A DNA stretch of 64,000 bases from Malaya genurostris. Its lineage: Eukaryota > Arthropoda > Insecta > Diptera > Culicidae. The position numbers and the translations under genes were made by a program. The DNA is taken from positions 91,026,935-91,090,934 of the forward strand of contig NC_080572.1 of the NCBI RefSeq assembly GCF_030247185.1, read 5' to 3'. A model generated the notes under the pieces. The model had not been told where the DNA came from. It made no database searches and was given only the letters and a program-made list of their open reading frames with translations. Below are positions 1 through 11,214 of the stretch, piece after piece; position 1 is the stretch's first letter; each line of letters starts with the position of its first letter.

Positions 1-2060
1 CAAAATCTTCTCATATAGTCGTGTACGTAGCACATGCATGCCATTTCGGTGACAAGGGAAAAATCCGTCACACTTTCTCTTCAACGGTAGGAATCTCTTT
101 GAGCTGCGACATGTCTTCTTCTTCATTGACCCGTTATTTCATCTGGTTCACATTCAAGCATGATATAGACTGAGCTAAATGTTTTGTTAGTTTGTATTTC
201 AAATACATCTTTTTTTTACTAAACCTATTTGTTCTCTGAGCAAAAATGTTCACGTTATTCAACAATCTAGTTGTTAATTTCAGAATAACAGAGTGAAATA
301 TTCATTTGAAACAGACGATTGAGATGTTTATTTTGTTTTCTGTAAATTTTTCAAACTTTTTTCGATGTATCAGCCATACCCCTCTTGAACTTATCGGTAC
401 TTTTTGATTTCGTCTTTGTTTCGAAGAGTTTCCGCATAACTATAGCCAAGTACTTCTTTATTGGATGAAGATTTGAGCAGTTTCGTGGATTAGCTATTTT
501 TGGCACGTAACCGCCTTTGCAAGTATTCTTTCTCGTCTACATTCCATATCCTTATTGATAGTGCCGGAGGGAATAAAACTTTTAGATTTTCCTCCACAAC
601 TAAATATGGCCTGCCAAATCAAATACTTCTTCGGGATTTTGTACACATTGCGGTAATGGCTACTCGCTCGCCCAATTGTCGAGTTCGAGTTGTTTCACTT
701 CCAACTTTCCGATCAGCGTTCAAGTGCTGGTTAAATGTTTTTCAAGCACAAAACACGGTACTTTTTGGTAAATTTCAGTTGCTTGGCGAAATCGTACATC
801 GATAAATTCGGATTTCGGTACTAACATGTGATTAGGGCGTATTGTGCGATATGCTCTTATGAAAGTTACGAAAAATAATGCTCAATGCTCAAGTTTTAAA
901 CATGAAATTTAAGCATATTGCGCACAATTTCGAAGATTGGGCTTCTTTCTATTAGATTGTATCGATTATTGTGTGAATGAATGATTATTGTGTGAATTGC
1001 TCTACCGAGCAATGAGCATTATATTTTGTAACATTCGCAAGGGCCTATCGTGAGATATGCCCTAATCACATGTTACTACCAATTTTGCTACCGTCCGTAC
1101 AAAATGCGTTTGCGCCTTTTCACACTGGATTCGACGTCATTGTTCTAAATCAAACAAGAATGTAAACACCACGAAACAAAATAGAGAGTTTCAGCTGTCA
1201 CATAAGTTAAACGTTTCAGCAATCTGTGAAATATCTACACTGGATCTAACTGAAAAAATCCTAGCGAATATCTGGAAATAGTCAGGCATCTAAAAGCAAT
1301 CAACAAACATGTTTGAGAAAAAAGATAAAAATGAAAAATAAAGCAATGCCAACTAGATTACAGCCGCTATAAAATTTAAAAAGTACACCATAACACCGAC
1401 GAAACGACCTGCCACTCGCTTTTAAAACTGTATCGTACATTTAACTACCCCTCAGTAACTCGTAATGTCAAAATGAGATATTGGTAAACATGTTTGGAAC
1501 TGGCAACCCAGGTTGATAAACTGTTGATTTTAGAATAACGATATCCTTGGTTACGTTTGTTGTTCAATTAAAAAATGTAAATCTAACAAAACGAATCAAT
1601 GAGTGTAAATGATGAAATACTCCACGGTTTTATCATATGTCGCAAAGTAAGACACACCTAACGATTTTTGTTGAAAAGGCTTCAACATCGTCCTCTTATG
1701 CGCCTATGCTCAGAAATCCAATTAAATGGACGGCTTTCAAAATAGGAAAAGCACCAAAGAAGATTAGTTAGCTTGACGAATTCTACTCTTGAAAAAAATC
1801 CATCTATAAAGTCCATCAATTCTGTTGAACAAGTAAGAGCGTCTCAATTCGTACCACTGGACAATTTCCATCAAATAATCGAAAACTCGGTTCGATTAAA
1901 CAGAAAAGCAATGGAAATAAAAAAATGTTAAAGCCATCCGAATTCAGCCATTGAAATCACGACACTCGAAATTGATACTATCGAATATAGTTAACGAACC
2001 GACATAATATTACTAAAAACTTGTGGGAGAAAAATAGGACGAAAAAATAAAACGATTAAG
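1..2060. other. unassigned AT-rich sequence
   Basis: No open frame here resembles a known protein; the longest (500-805, 101 aa) has no domain and no splice-site context that I trust. Positions 820-1080 hold a loose inverted duplication (a sequence around 826-850 reading into 'ggcgtattgtgcgatatgctc' related phrases recurs inverted at about 1043-1072, both mentioning 'aatcacatgtta'), which suggests a decayed palindromic MITE of about 250 bp. Otherwise I see nothing definite. Confidence 0.3.
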
Positions 2061-2067
2061 ACGACTT

Positions 2068-3787
2068 AGGCAGACCCTGTCAGCTTGAGGCGATATCATT
2101 CTTGAGTTCAGCAACGCCATCGCACGGCATTACATTCAACATATCATGTCTCCATTTCTTATCAGGAAACAATTAAATGGTAACTTCGTAAAATTTTCGA
2201 GTATATTGATAGTACAGTTCGCATTCGTAGTTCATGTAGAACTTCACAGCGAAATCTGGTATACACACAGCTAGATTTCGTACAAATTCCTGGATATTCA
2301 GATTTGAAACCAAATTAACCAAAGCTTGTAGGTTTTTCCAATGAATATATTGTTACCCACCATCTGGTCAAACTGAAATTATAAGTCTGTTAGAAAATAT
2401 ATGTTAAATAATCTGTAAAACTTCCCAGAAGCAATCTAGCGATATTCGAATTCAGACGAACTTTCTCAATTTATTTGTTTATTTATATTTCTAGGGTACC
2501 TTGGTAACCATTTGTAGCAACCAGAACAGTGTTGCTTGAGAATTTCATTTTTATTATTTACTAGGGGTCGCTATATTTGTGGTAACTGACGGTAAATCGC
2601 TCACGGACACTTTTTAATTCGATTTTCCTTCGAAGTGCCTGGTCGTGTCGTCGATAACACCATTAGATCGATACGATCAATTTAGCAACGCAATGAAAAT
2701 ACACCACAAGACCTGGTTTTATGCTAGGACAGGACCAGACAACTGGCTTCTTTTTCCAGAAAAATATTTTTCTTCTTATTCCGGTTGCTCCCTGCTGTAA
2801 ATAATATATGCCTCGCGATCACTGTTGCCAGTAGAGATAATTATTCATTCTGAAAACTTTCTCCTCTTATAACATGCAATTATTTATCATTTGAAAACAC
2901 TTAGACAAATGTTATATCGGTCAAAAATATAGCTCTGGATTCATTTTGATCAGATGTTTGTTTTGAAGAAAACGTTTAGTTGAAGTAGCTTAATAAAATT
3001 TTTCTAAAACACTCAATTTTGGGTAATTAATTTTTGCAACTTTATTAACTAAAGTATTCAACATATTCTATTTGAGAAAAATAATAACATACAGAAGTAT
3101 CCAAAGATTAGGTGCTATTCTCAACCAACATAATCAATATTCTCGTCCATATCACACTTCGTGATTTCAGGCTTTCTCTTTGTATCATCCAGTGATTGTT
3201 AAATGTACTCGTATACTTTCCGCATTGACAGGATTTCAAAACAAATTGAACTTAAATCCTATTGAAATTGATAATTTTGAAAAGATGATCCGAAGAATAA
3301 AATATCCAATATCAAGCTACATTGTTACCGACGATACTGACAACAGTTTTTCTACCACCCTGCAGTAATATTGATTTCAACAACTTGTATGTACTTGCTT
3401 ATCTCAATTTCAACCAATCACGAGCTGGTCCGAAATTGGTCCTAAAAGTGGATTAACAATTGTCAGGTCCTGTCCTAGGCTTTATGGACCGATAGGTCTG
3501 AGCCAAAAGAGAGAGAGAAAAAAAAATCTACACTGGAGAAAGGAATCCTAAATTTAACCAACATCCTGTTTTTGCGAAAATTTTACCAACATCCTGTTTT
3601 TGCGAGCATGGCGCCCTCAAGCGAGTCCGCATCGAATCTCGTACATAGAAGTACTGGAAAGAAATGTCAAATTCGTGCGCGCCAAAATAGTAGCACTGCG
3701 CACCCATACATGATGCGTTGAATGTGATGCCGTGCGATGGCGTTGCTGAACTGAAGATTGATTTCGCTCCAAGCCGACAGGGTCTGA
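2068..3787. repeat. segment bounded by ~80-bp inverted repeats
   Basis: The stretch at about 2068-2149 (containing CAGCAACGCCATCGCACGGC) is repeated in inverse orientation at about 3706-3787, with roughly 85-90% identity by eye. The 1.55 kb between them has no recognisable transposase. It may be a non-autonomous DNA transposon with ~80-bp terminal repeats, or two inverted copies of one short repeat. No target-site duplication was found, so the class is open. Confidence 0.4.
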
Positions 3788-3939
3788 TTAAACTAAAACG
3801 GAACTTTTATATACCCAGTACAAAGATGTTTTCTGATATTTGTAAAGCTTTTCGAAGTATCAAGATCAAATGTAGTAATAAAAGCTGTTCTTGTTTTGTA
3901 CTTGGTTTATTTCTGATTTCAACCCAAACAACTATGCAA

Positions 3940-4770
3940 TACTGTGGTCCATGAAGGTAAACTGTTTTGTCCATATCTAATCTGGCAACGGTGCCGGTAA
4001 TGAATTTTGCCATTTGCATTTCATTGATGCCGCCACCAAGTATTAGTCTATTCATTTGCACGAGCAATGGGAACAGAAGCTAATCAGTTATCCATTTTAG
4101 TTAAATGCTTGTTTTATGACATGCAACTACGATTCGGACCCATTCCAACAAATCTCTTTACCATTTAATCATTGTCAACTATTAAACGATTCGATATAGG
4201 TTGGTCTTAAAACCTGAGATGTGGTGAATGCAGTCGATTGCTCATTATTTACCCAATAAAAGTTTTTTTTATACTTGAGTGAATATTAGACGAACATCAA
4301 ATACGCGGTTCATTGAATGCACAGAAGCCTATCTTTTGTTCATACAAAATTGTACTTAAGTTTTGCTTGTGTTACATCGCATCAAATCATAAATACCAAT
4401 CCGTACATTTTAATTTGTAAAGAATAATACCCAAAACAAAGACGTGTCCCGTGACAATATATTGTTGTACTGTATTCTTCATAAAACTCATTACTGCATC
4501 AAGGCAAAGTTAACTAACGAAAGTTGTTCGTGTTTTGCGCCGGGTGCCGCTTTGCAATATACTTTGAAGTGAACTGTTTTGTCCATATCTAATCTGGCCA
4601 CGGCGGCGGTGTAATGAATTTTGCTAGTATTTCATAAAGGCCGCGCCAGCACGTGCTAGTCTTCATTTGCACTTTAGCAATTGCAGCAGAAGCTATCTTC
4701 AGCTAATATATTATCCATTTTAGATAAATGCATGACTTGCAGCTGTCATTCGGACCGATTCAAACCGTTC
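3940..4770. repeat. direct duplication of ~200 bp
   Basis: Positions about 3955-4150 and 4568-4770 share long blocks (for example CTGTTTTGTCCATATCTAAT at both, and the later 'ttatccattttag' and 'cattcggacc' blocks) in the same orientation, 615 bp apart. The copies differ by several indels, so the duplication is old. No coding frame is conserved between them. They could be duplicated upstream DNA of the candidate promoter at 4815, or two members of a dispersed repeat. Confidence 0.5.
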
Positions 4771-4812
4771 CATTATTATGAGCTGTCAATTGGGGTTTCC
4801 AGTTTTCAGTCA

Positions 4813-4845
4813 TTTCAGTTCGGCATTTAACGACGAACGATTAGT
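4813..4845 (+). promoter_or_regulatory. candidate arthropod Inr + DPE core promoter
   Basis: A TTCAGTTC initiator-like motif lies at about 4815-4822. An AGTTG match to the downstream promoter element follows about 27-31 nt after the initiator A, one base off ideal spacing. There is no TATA box. Such Inr/DPE pairs are also found at the 5' ends of non-LTR retrotransposons, so this could be either a host or a transposon promoter. Confidence 0.25.
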
Positions 4846-4915
4846 TGACGTTTCGAAACAGTTAAAATGAGAGAACGGACGAGGGCCATCGCGTTTTTTT
4901 AACGTCAAATTCGTA

Positions 4916-5104
4916 ATGTCAGTAGTGCGTCAGTGCCGGTGGCTAATCGCCGGGAGCCTAATTATAGCGTTTATGGTTGTTGCAATACTAAACGTGAAAT
5001 ACGGCAATAATCATTACAGTTGCGGGTTTGTTGAGTTTAACGGGTGTTTTGGGTTTTCCTTTTACGCGCCTGAACATAAATACCGTTCTTCAGGAGATGT
5101 TTAG
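4916..5104 (+). CDS. small ORF with a transmembrane segment, unidentified
   Basis: A 62-codon ORF beginning with ATG at 4916 and ending with TAG at 5102. It has a short basic N-terminus (MSVVRQCRW), then about 20 hydrophobic residues (roughly 10-29), then a Cys/Phe-rich tail. This is the layout of a small type II membrane or signal-anchored protein, but I recognise no family. Local sequence is less AT-rich than its surroundings and lies just downstream of the candidate promoter at 4815; an upstream 11-codon ORF starts at 4867. It may be the first exon of a host gene, a small orphan protein, or chance. A TTAA-type MITE sits 52 bp downstream. Confidence 0.22.
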   Translation: MSVVRQCRWLIAGSLIIAFMVVAILNVKYGNNHYSCGFVEFNGCFGFSFYAPEHKYRSSGDV

Positions 5105-5156
5105 TCAACACTCTAGAGATTGTGAATTTCTTTGAAGTGATTTTCAAAAACAGTAG

Positions 5157-5893
5157 TTAAGGGCTGAGGACAGTACCGTAAAGTAGTAGGTTTTTTGCTA
5201 TTTTCCCGTTTCAAATTAAATTTTCTTGGAAACGGTGCAGAATATAGAAAAACCCACCTGACAATGTTTTCGAAATTTAGTTGAGAATATTCTGTGAAAT
5301 TTGCAGAATGATTCATTGAGTTTAGCGGTCGTGTTGTATTTTTTTCTGACTTCTGACTGCTGAAAATTGGAACGCTCGGAAATGCATACCTCTACTTGTT
5401 CATCGAATATCTCGGCTTTGAAGGCTTGTATCATAAATCTACCGTTACAAAGTCTAGATAATTTAATTTAAATGCGATTAGTACATAAAAACATATATGT
5501 TATCGCGATAAAAATAAAGTCTTGTATTTTTCTGTGAAACAAAGTCAGTTTCAATGCATCCACCATTTTTTTTTCGCTTTGGTTTCCTGATAGCATTCTG
5601 AAAAAGGAGAGAGAAATAAAATGTGCTCGACAAGGCTACCAAACACACAGATTCAATCTTTGTGAAAGTTGAATATTTTTTCATTGTTCATTGGAATCCA
5701 TGTAATGTCCAACCCATACGATAGATTAATGTGATAAAACTTCTCATCAAAATAATATAATGTATGCTGGCAACCCGGTACAGTTTGCTCATATACGAGA
5801 GAGTACAAGAGAAATACGATGCGCAAAGGGAATTGAGCGAGCCACGTGGTCGATTTAAAACTCAACACGTGGCCCTGTGTCCTCAGACCTTAA
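5157..5893. mobile_element. TTAA-flanked MITE (piggyBac-type), copy 1
   Basis: A 729-bp non-coding element (5161-5889) is flanked by TTAA at 5157-5160 and 5890-5893. Its ends are inverted repeats: left GGGCTGAGGACAGT, right (reverse complement) GGTCTGAGGACACA. A second copy lies inverted at 45002-45689. TTAA target duplication with short terminal repeats is the signature of the piggyBac superfamily. No transposase is encoded, so it would have been moved in trans. The piggyBac remnant at 8.5-9.1 kb shows that the superfamily was present, but I cannot show that it is the partner. Confidence 0.8.
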
Positions 5894-7127
5894 TGACAGA
5901 TTTTCAGTATCATGAATCAGGAATCAGAACAAATCGGTTCAAATGGCACGTTCCCCTTGATATTTGGAGATTTATGCCTAGCTATTAATTTGCTTTTAGC
6001 AGGGAATTGAAGGGAGATGGTAAGGTTTGGCCTAGGAGGATGGGGAAAATTGACGACACAAAAACACAACAAGCAGAAGTAAATTCTGCACCCCTAAGAA
6101 AAGATTAAAAATCTGCTGGGGATCACATATAGTAAAAACAGAAGTAAATTGTGAGCATCTACGAGGTCTCGAACAGTCTGCTGTAAAACCTATTTAGGTT
6201 TGTTACTATGTGCGTTCTTCCTGATGAACGATACGTACATAGATTTTCTGAAAACCATAGTTCAGATGAAGTTTTATTTTCTCGAGAAGGCTCAAGGAGT
6301 CATCGTCGATACTGCAGAAAAACATGCGTTTTCCCGCAGTAACCGGACCCGCCTTGAGTATCCTCCATCGATTAAACAAAATCTTCGGATCTAGTGCGAT
6401 CTAAAGTAAAAGAAAGATGAAAGTCCTGGAGCTGGACACTCACTAATACTCTAATCCTAATTAGGAAATCCCAAATTTGCCTATGGCAGTGAATTTGTAC
6501 GCAATTATATTCACAAGTAAATATAAATGCTTCATATGGACGAGTGTGACAAACTGTCCAAATCTGCACACACCGACCAAAGATACACTAATACACCAGT
6601 AATAAATTGTACACACAGCGGTGCAAACGTTCGTGATATGTCGGCAAGCCCGCAGCTCAACTGAAAAACCCAGAGCAGCCCCCCCCCCAAAGGCTGTGAT
6701 AAACCACAGAACAATCAATACCACAGAGGTCAAAGTGCAAAAATGACCTCTGATTTGCATCCAGTGCTCTGTCAATTTGAGCAGCACTGTTCACGAGCAG
6801 TTCCCAAACCGTCCACTCCGCGGTGTTCAATTTAACACTCCTATATCTATATAGAACGGCTAGCACTGGCTTACCGCGCAGATTTCCTGCATGGCGCCAA
6901 GTAGTATAGGGATATAGTTTAAATCAAGCGATCACACAGGGATAGATCGTGTGAAGATGAGCAAGAATACTATTTACACATATAGAGGGTGCCCAAATAA
7001 GAAAGTTTGAAACTTTACTATCTTACCGGTATTGACCAGTACTATAGTTTTACACCACCAGTTGCGATTTAAAGGAATCCGATGGGTGTGTATTTTGCAT
7101 CTGTCACATACCTAAGTGGCCAAAGGC
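5894..7127. other. unassigned sequence
   Basis: No gene recognised. ORFs on the minus strand at 6372-6866 overlap one another in different frames and lack any domain. There is a C9 homopolymer at about 6680-6688. The part at 6540-6870 is somewhat GC-richer than average and may be single copy. Confidence 0.3.
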
Positions 7128-7240
7128 ACCGAACCAGTGGCGTACCAAGAAGAGGGGGGGGGGGGGGGGGCAAAGGGGGAATTCACCCCGGGCGCAACAT
7201 TTGAAGGGGCGGCAAAGTCATCTTTGGGACCTTTGTTTTT
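7128..7240 (+). repeat. hAT-terminus-like fragment with G-run
   Basis: The sequence reads CCAGTGGCGTACCAAGAAG, then a run of about 18 G, then a palindromic GAATTCACCCCGGGCGC block. The phrase CAGTGGCGTA followed by a G-rich stretch is typical of hAT-type terminal repeats in insects. A related G-rich CCCCGGGCCCCGGG block occurs at 22170-22205. Only one end is visible, so this is a terminal fragment at best. Confidence 0.35.
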
Positions 7241-7264
7241 TTTGTTCGTCGAAGATCTTTGTGG

Positions 7265-7402
7265 ATTTCCGGATTTTTATTTTTTGCTCACTAAACTCTT
7301 ATTGAAACGTACAGAATTGTAAAGTAATGTTATGTTTAATTACCTGCTCCAAATATGTGCATGAAAATAGATGTAAATTCACAAAATATTTTTATCTGTG
7401 CG
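7265..7402 (-). repeat. end fragment of ACACAGATAAAAAT MITE family
   Basis: The stretch running from CACTAAACTC to TTTTTATCTGTG matches, in inverse orientation, positions about 47444-47560, including 'gtaattaaacataa' and 'ttacatctatt' blocks. A shorter relative is at 20400-20455. Only the end that begins (minus strand) CACAGATAAAAATATT is present here. Confidence 0.5.
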
Positions 7403-8490
7403 CTTCTGCACCATGGAGGTATTTGAACTCCGACACGGAATACTATATACCGGTGTTTGACCGGCACTAGAATTAAAACACAAAAACAGGCTTGCGAAAC
7501 GCGATGATCGACGCGACCATGGCGAAAAAAGCCCAGCAGCCATCAATTTTGGCTGATCGGCACTTTGAAATATGCTATTTCTATAGCTTCCACTTGAAAC
7601 CACACTATAGCTTTCACTCCACGCAGTTTTCATAGTGTAAACCGACTTTTTTCGGATGGTGTTTGTGGTGCTGTGTCCACTACCCGATCACTCAATACAA
7701 TTTCAGTGTCGTACACAATTAACAATATTTGCAAACTAGAAAATTGATTCGTGATGGCTTCAGGTTATGGAAATATACTATATATTACTACTAATGCGAA
7801 AAATAACTTCCCATCAAGAATTTCTGAAGTTGTTCCTTTTTGCTTGCTTTCTTCTAAATCTTCTTTTTCCAAGTAACGATTTTTGTCTAAGAATAATTTC
7901 TAGCAAAGTTATCAAGTAATCATGAATACAAAAACCTGTATATTACTAAAACATCTAAATAATATGTTGCAAAACTTCTATGGTTTATATCGTTTAACCC
8001 TTTCACGACCATAAAATGTCCAAGACGAAATATGCCAATACAACACAATATTTTAGCTATTGAGGGTGTAAAGTAAGAGAATATCTCCAGAAAAACATAG
8101 TAGGGTACATAAGTTTCCTATAATTTCATGGGAAAATTTTTTTCCTGTGGTCCATAAAAATAATTAAACGAAGAATTAGGTTTACTATATCGGTATTTTA
8201 TTTATTACTCTGTAATACAAAAGAAAACAATAAAAATTATCAAAATTGTAAAATTAATAGTAAGTTATGGTATTTTACGAACCAATTTCGTGTACTTGTG
8301 TAGCATAAATGGACATTGAACACAACACATTTATTATATGTCCTATTTTCTATATTATTTTCTATTCTATATTTTCTATCTATATTTTTTTTGTGCGCTG
8401 GCAAATTGCGTTTATTTCGAATGCGGAGCTTTTCAGAGGAGACTAAAGTGGCTCTTGATCGCTGTCTACCGGACATGCAATATTTAATTT
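7403..8490. other. unassigned AT-rich sequence
   Basis: No gene recognised. The 84-aa minus-strand ORF at 7379-7633 has no domain. A possible internal polymerase III B-box-like phrase (GGAGTTCAAATACC on the minus strand, about 7424-7437) hints at a tRNA-derived repeat but there is no matching A box that I trust. Confidence 0.25.
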
Positions 8491-9069
8491 TTAAGGCAGT
8501 TTTTGTCTGCCTCCTCTATACTGTGCTAGAGATATGAAATTGGTCAGCTTATGGACTGCTTTAGTATCCATCTTGAGGGACGCGTATAGCGTGTTGGGTG
8601 AGTCGACGCGTTTCACGCAGTCCACCTGGGTTCGATTTCCAACCCCGCACATAGGGTCAGAAGGTTTTTCTGGCCCAAAGAAGGTGAATGATCTCAAGGT
8701 TAAAGCCTCTATAATCGAAAAAAAATTATCCATCCATTTTACGAATGTTATAACGTTTGTACTTACGAAATGGATGTCTCCTCTTTTCAAGCTTTTATCT
8801 GACGGCAATGACTTTGGAACATTTTTTCTATTCGTGCGAACAGTGCCGCAGGCTTTAGTGTTCTGCATGATAAGTTTATGTTGCAAAGCAGGCGAGTTGA
8901 ACAAATTGTCAAAGTATACTTCACAACCAATACCCTTTAGTTGTTCTGTCAGACTGAGTACTACTAATTCACCTAAACCAATTTCTTTATTAGTTTTCCT
9001 TCCTGTATATAAACCAAACTGGTATAAGTATCCTGTCGAAGACCACTTTGTGTTGGGCTGATCTAGCAT
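8491..9069 (-). pseudogene. piggyBac transposase fragment, SINE-interrupted
   Basis: The minus-strand frame encodes a central/C-terminal stretch of a piggyBac-type DDE transposase (DDE_Tnp_1_7 fold). Diagnostic phrases are GYLYQFGLYTGRKTNKEIGLG, VYFDNLFNSPALQHKLI, GTVRTNRKNVPK and, further on, TFVKWMDN; the Asp in VYFDN corresponds to a catalytic-core position of the family. The N-terminal half is missing. A 154-bp SINE is inserted at 8573-8726, splitting KWMD from KAVHKLTNF. Insert plus target duplication is 162 bp, a multiple of three, and its antisense frame has no stop, so the ORF stays open across it. piggyBac enzymes excise and insert at TTAA; this copy cannot be functional. Confidence 0.85.
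8573..8726 (+). mobile_element. tRNA-derived SINE, copy 1
   Basis: A 154-bp insertion in the piggyBac fragment. It carries a polymerase III B-box-like GGTTCGATTTC at 8628-8638, followed by a body with CCCCGCACATAGGGTCAGAA, and ends in CCTCTATAATCGAAAAAAAA. It is flanked by the direct repeat TATCCATC (8565-8572 and 8727-8734). The A box is degenerate. A second copy with the same body and tail is at 18719-18832. SINEs of this kind are transcribed by polymerase III and moved by a LINE; the partner LINE is not identified. Confidence 0.8.
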
Positions 9070-9973
9070 CCTGCCACTACACTCGAAACGTGTTGGAGGT
9101 GCATCGAATCGATGGACTAAATTTTATTTCAAAAGATAGATAACCACCAAATTCATCAGGATTTCACCCATTCTATTGAAACTATTGAAACGATCTTGAT
9201 ACCAAACTTAATTATATCGTCCCTGTTTTTGGATCATCAACCATGTGGAGGTTGGGATTTTTACCACTCATCGTTCTACAACTTACAAAATTAGAATTTC
9301 AAAAGAGATTCAAGATCAGATTCGAAAATTTGGTTTCTTTTTAAGTCGTTGCTTATTGGATTGTTTGAAAAACTTTCAAATACTCATCACCTTGTGATTC
9401 AGGTACTGGGAGTCAGATCCGGATGAAATTAAGGAATTCCGTACCTTACATTTGAATTTAGCTCTTCACACCAATGCTGTCCATACTGTAGCAGTTACAA
9501 CGAGCTTCATCGCTATTGAATTTCAAGATCAATGAACCACCACTACACATCATTCAACATATGAAGTAATGCTTAATTAAAAATCATCATTCTGCCATGG
9601 ACCCAAAGTTCTTAATGGTTAAAAGATTTACGAGCAAAATATGATTAAAATTTATTTAATTTAATTTGATTTAAAATTTATTTCGCTTATTTCAAATAAC
9701 AGTTCCTATTTTATAACAATAAAAACTAATGTTCAGCTAATATTTGTTACTAAAATTTTATGTTTTTAATCAATGAAACAGGAAATGTCTTCGAAATTTC
9801 TCTTAAAAACATAGTGGAGGGAGTACAAAAAATTGTGCGCTAGTGTGTCCTTTAGAGAGAAGTGACAAAAAAGCCCTGAGTAAAATACCTTTTGTAGACC
9901 ATAACTCATTAGTTCTGCGTTTTTCATTCTTGAAATGTGCAGGAAATTCCAACAATTGATTTAATTCTGGTGA
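9070..9973. other. unassigned sequence
   Basis: Directly upstream of the piggyBac fragment, 9070-9150 may be decayed piggyBac coding or flank. The rest has no recognisable gene or repeat boundary. A phrase like the dispersed 'ggatgaaatt(c)agg aattccgta' repeat is present at 9418-9455. Confidence 0.3.
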
Positions 9974-9981
9974 GTGAGTGT

Positions 9982-10370
9982 TAGAGATGGGCAATTCGTT
10001 CGCGAACGGTTCAAAAAACTAGTTCAAAAGAACTAGTTCTTTTGAAAGAATGAACAAGCTGTAGTTCTTTTCTCGAGAACGGTAGTTTTTCAGTTCAAAG
10101 TCGTGGGATCTTTTTTTTTTGTTTTTTGAGTTCGCTCAACATTTGTTAAAGAACGGTACTAATAAGAAAGTTTCATCACAAAACCTCAGTTCTACTTCGA
10201 GGAAATTTTTTTTGCTCGCTTAAGCTTACAAAAGTAAGTTCTCGTTTAGTCTTTGAACAAACAAACCAACTATGAATAGAATGAACGAACGGCTCTGGAG
10301 AACTAGTTCTTTCAACAGAACTCTGCATCACTGAACGGTTCTTTTAAATGAACTGTTTTGCCCATCTCTA
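9982..10370. mobile_element. hAT-type MITE, copy A
   Basis: A 389-bp element beginning TAGAGATGGGCAA and ending TTGCCCATCTCTA, flanked by a perfect 8-bp duplication GTGAGTGT (9974-9981, 10371-10378). Eight-base duplications with short terminal repeats of this type define the hAT superfamily. The interior is rich in GAACTAGTTCTTTTGAA-like palindromic words and has no ORF. Its relative at 24758-25177 has the same ends. Confidence 0.85.
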
Positions 10371-10378
10371 GTGAGTGT

Positions 10379-11214
10379 GCCATTTTTATCGAACATACCC
10401 TTCGAGCGCTGTAATCTTTGTGGACGGTTTCGGAAGTTTTTGACGTTTATTTGTTTTACAATAACTAAAAAATAGTGATAACAGGGTATATTTTCAGATC
10501 ACAAAGCGTTCTTGTTTTGAAGGCAATCTGCATGGTCAAGAGTGTAGAAAAAAATGTGCTCAGTCTCTTGGAAAATCTATTGTTGTCCTCAAACAAGCTG
10601 ACTAATGTGCTGAGTTGTTACAGAAACATCGTACGATGCGTAATCAAAACGCATAGAGAAGTTTGACGATGAATTCAAAGCCTCACAGTAAACACCGAAA
10701 TAAAATTACAAATCGTCAACTCCATAAAATGGTCGTTAAGTCCAGTACGATCGCAAAAGGAGTAGTAATTCCAAAAATTTTCACAACAAGGATTTGAGAG
10801 TTTTATGATCATCAGTTCAGTTAAAGTTCACGAGATCATCCAAATTTTGCCATTTTGGTTACTATTTTTATTGTTTTCATAAAATAAGTAATAGCCTAAT
10901 TTTCTTTCCAAATAATATTCGTAATGATGAATTAAACAATAGTTGTAATTGCCTCATTTTACATATCACGATCCCTTTTACTCGATTTGAATATTTCAAG
11001 GTTTTTGTAAGAGAATCGGAATAATGATGTTTAAGAATATCAAAGTATAAAAAACAAAATTAGTTAATATGCATAAAAGAAGAGATCCTGCTCATGATAT
11101 ATTTTAATGTTAACTTGAAACAATATCTCATGAGATAACAAAATGATTTCTTTATCATGATTATGATTATTCCTTAGCGTGTATAATTTATCCCATTAAT
11201 AGTGAATTATGTTC
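10379..11214. other. unassigned AT-rich sequence
   Basis: No gene recognised. The 63-aa ORF at 10475-10666 (with a Leu-rich stretch) lacks any known domain. 10860-11200 is very AT-rich. Confidence 0.25.

Noticed and set aside
8534..9061. 175-aa plus-strand ORF
   Set aside because: Antisense shadow of the piggyBac frame; the minus frame carries the recognisable motifs.
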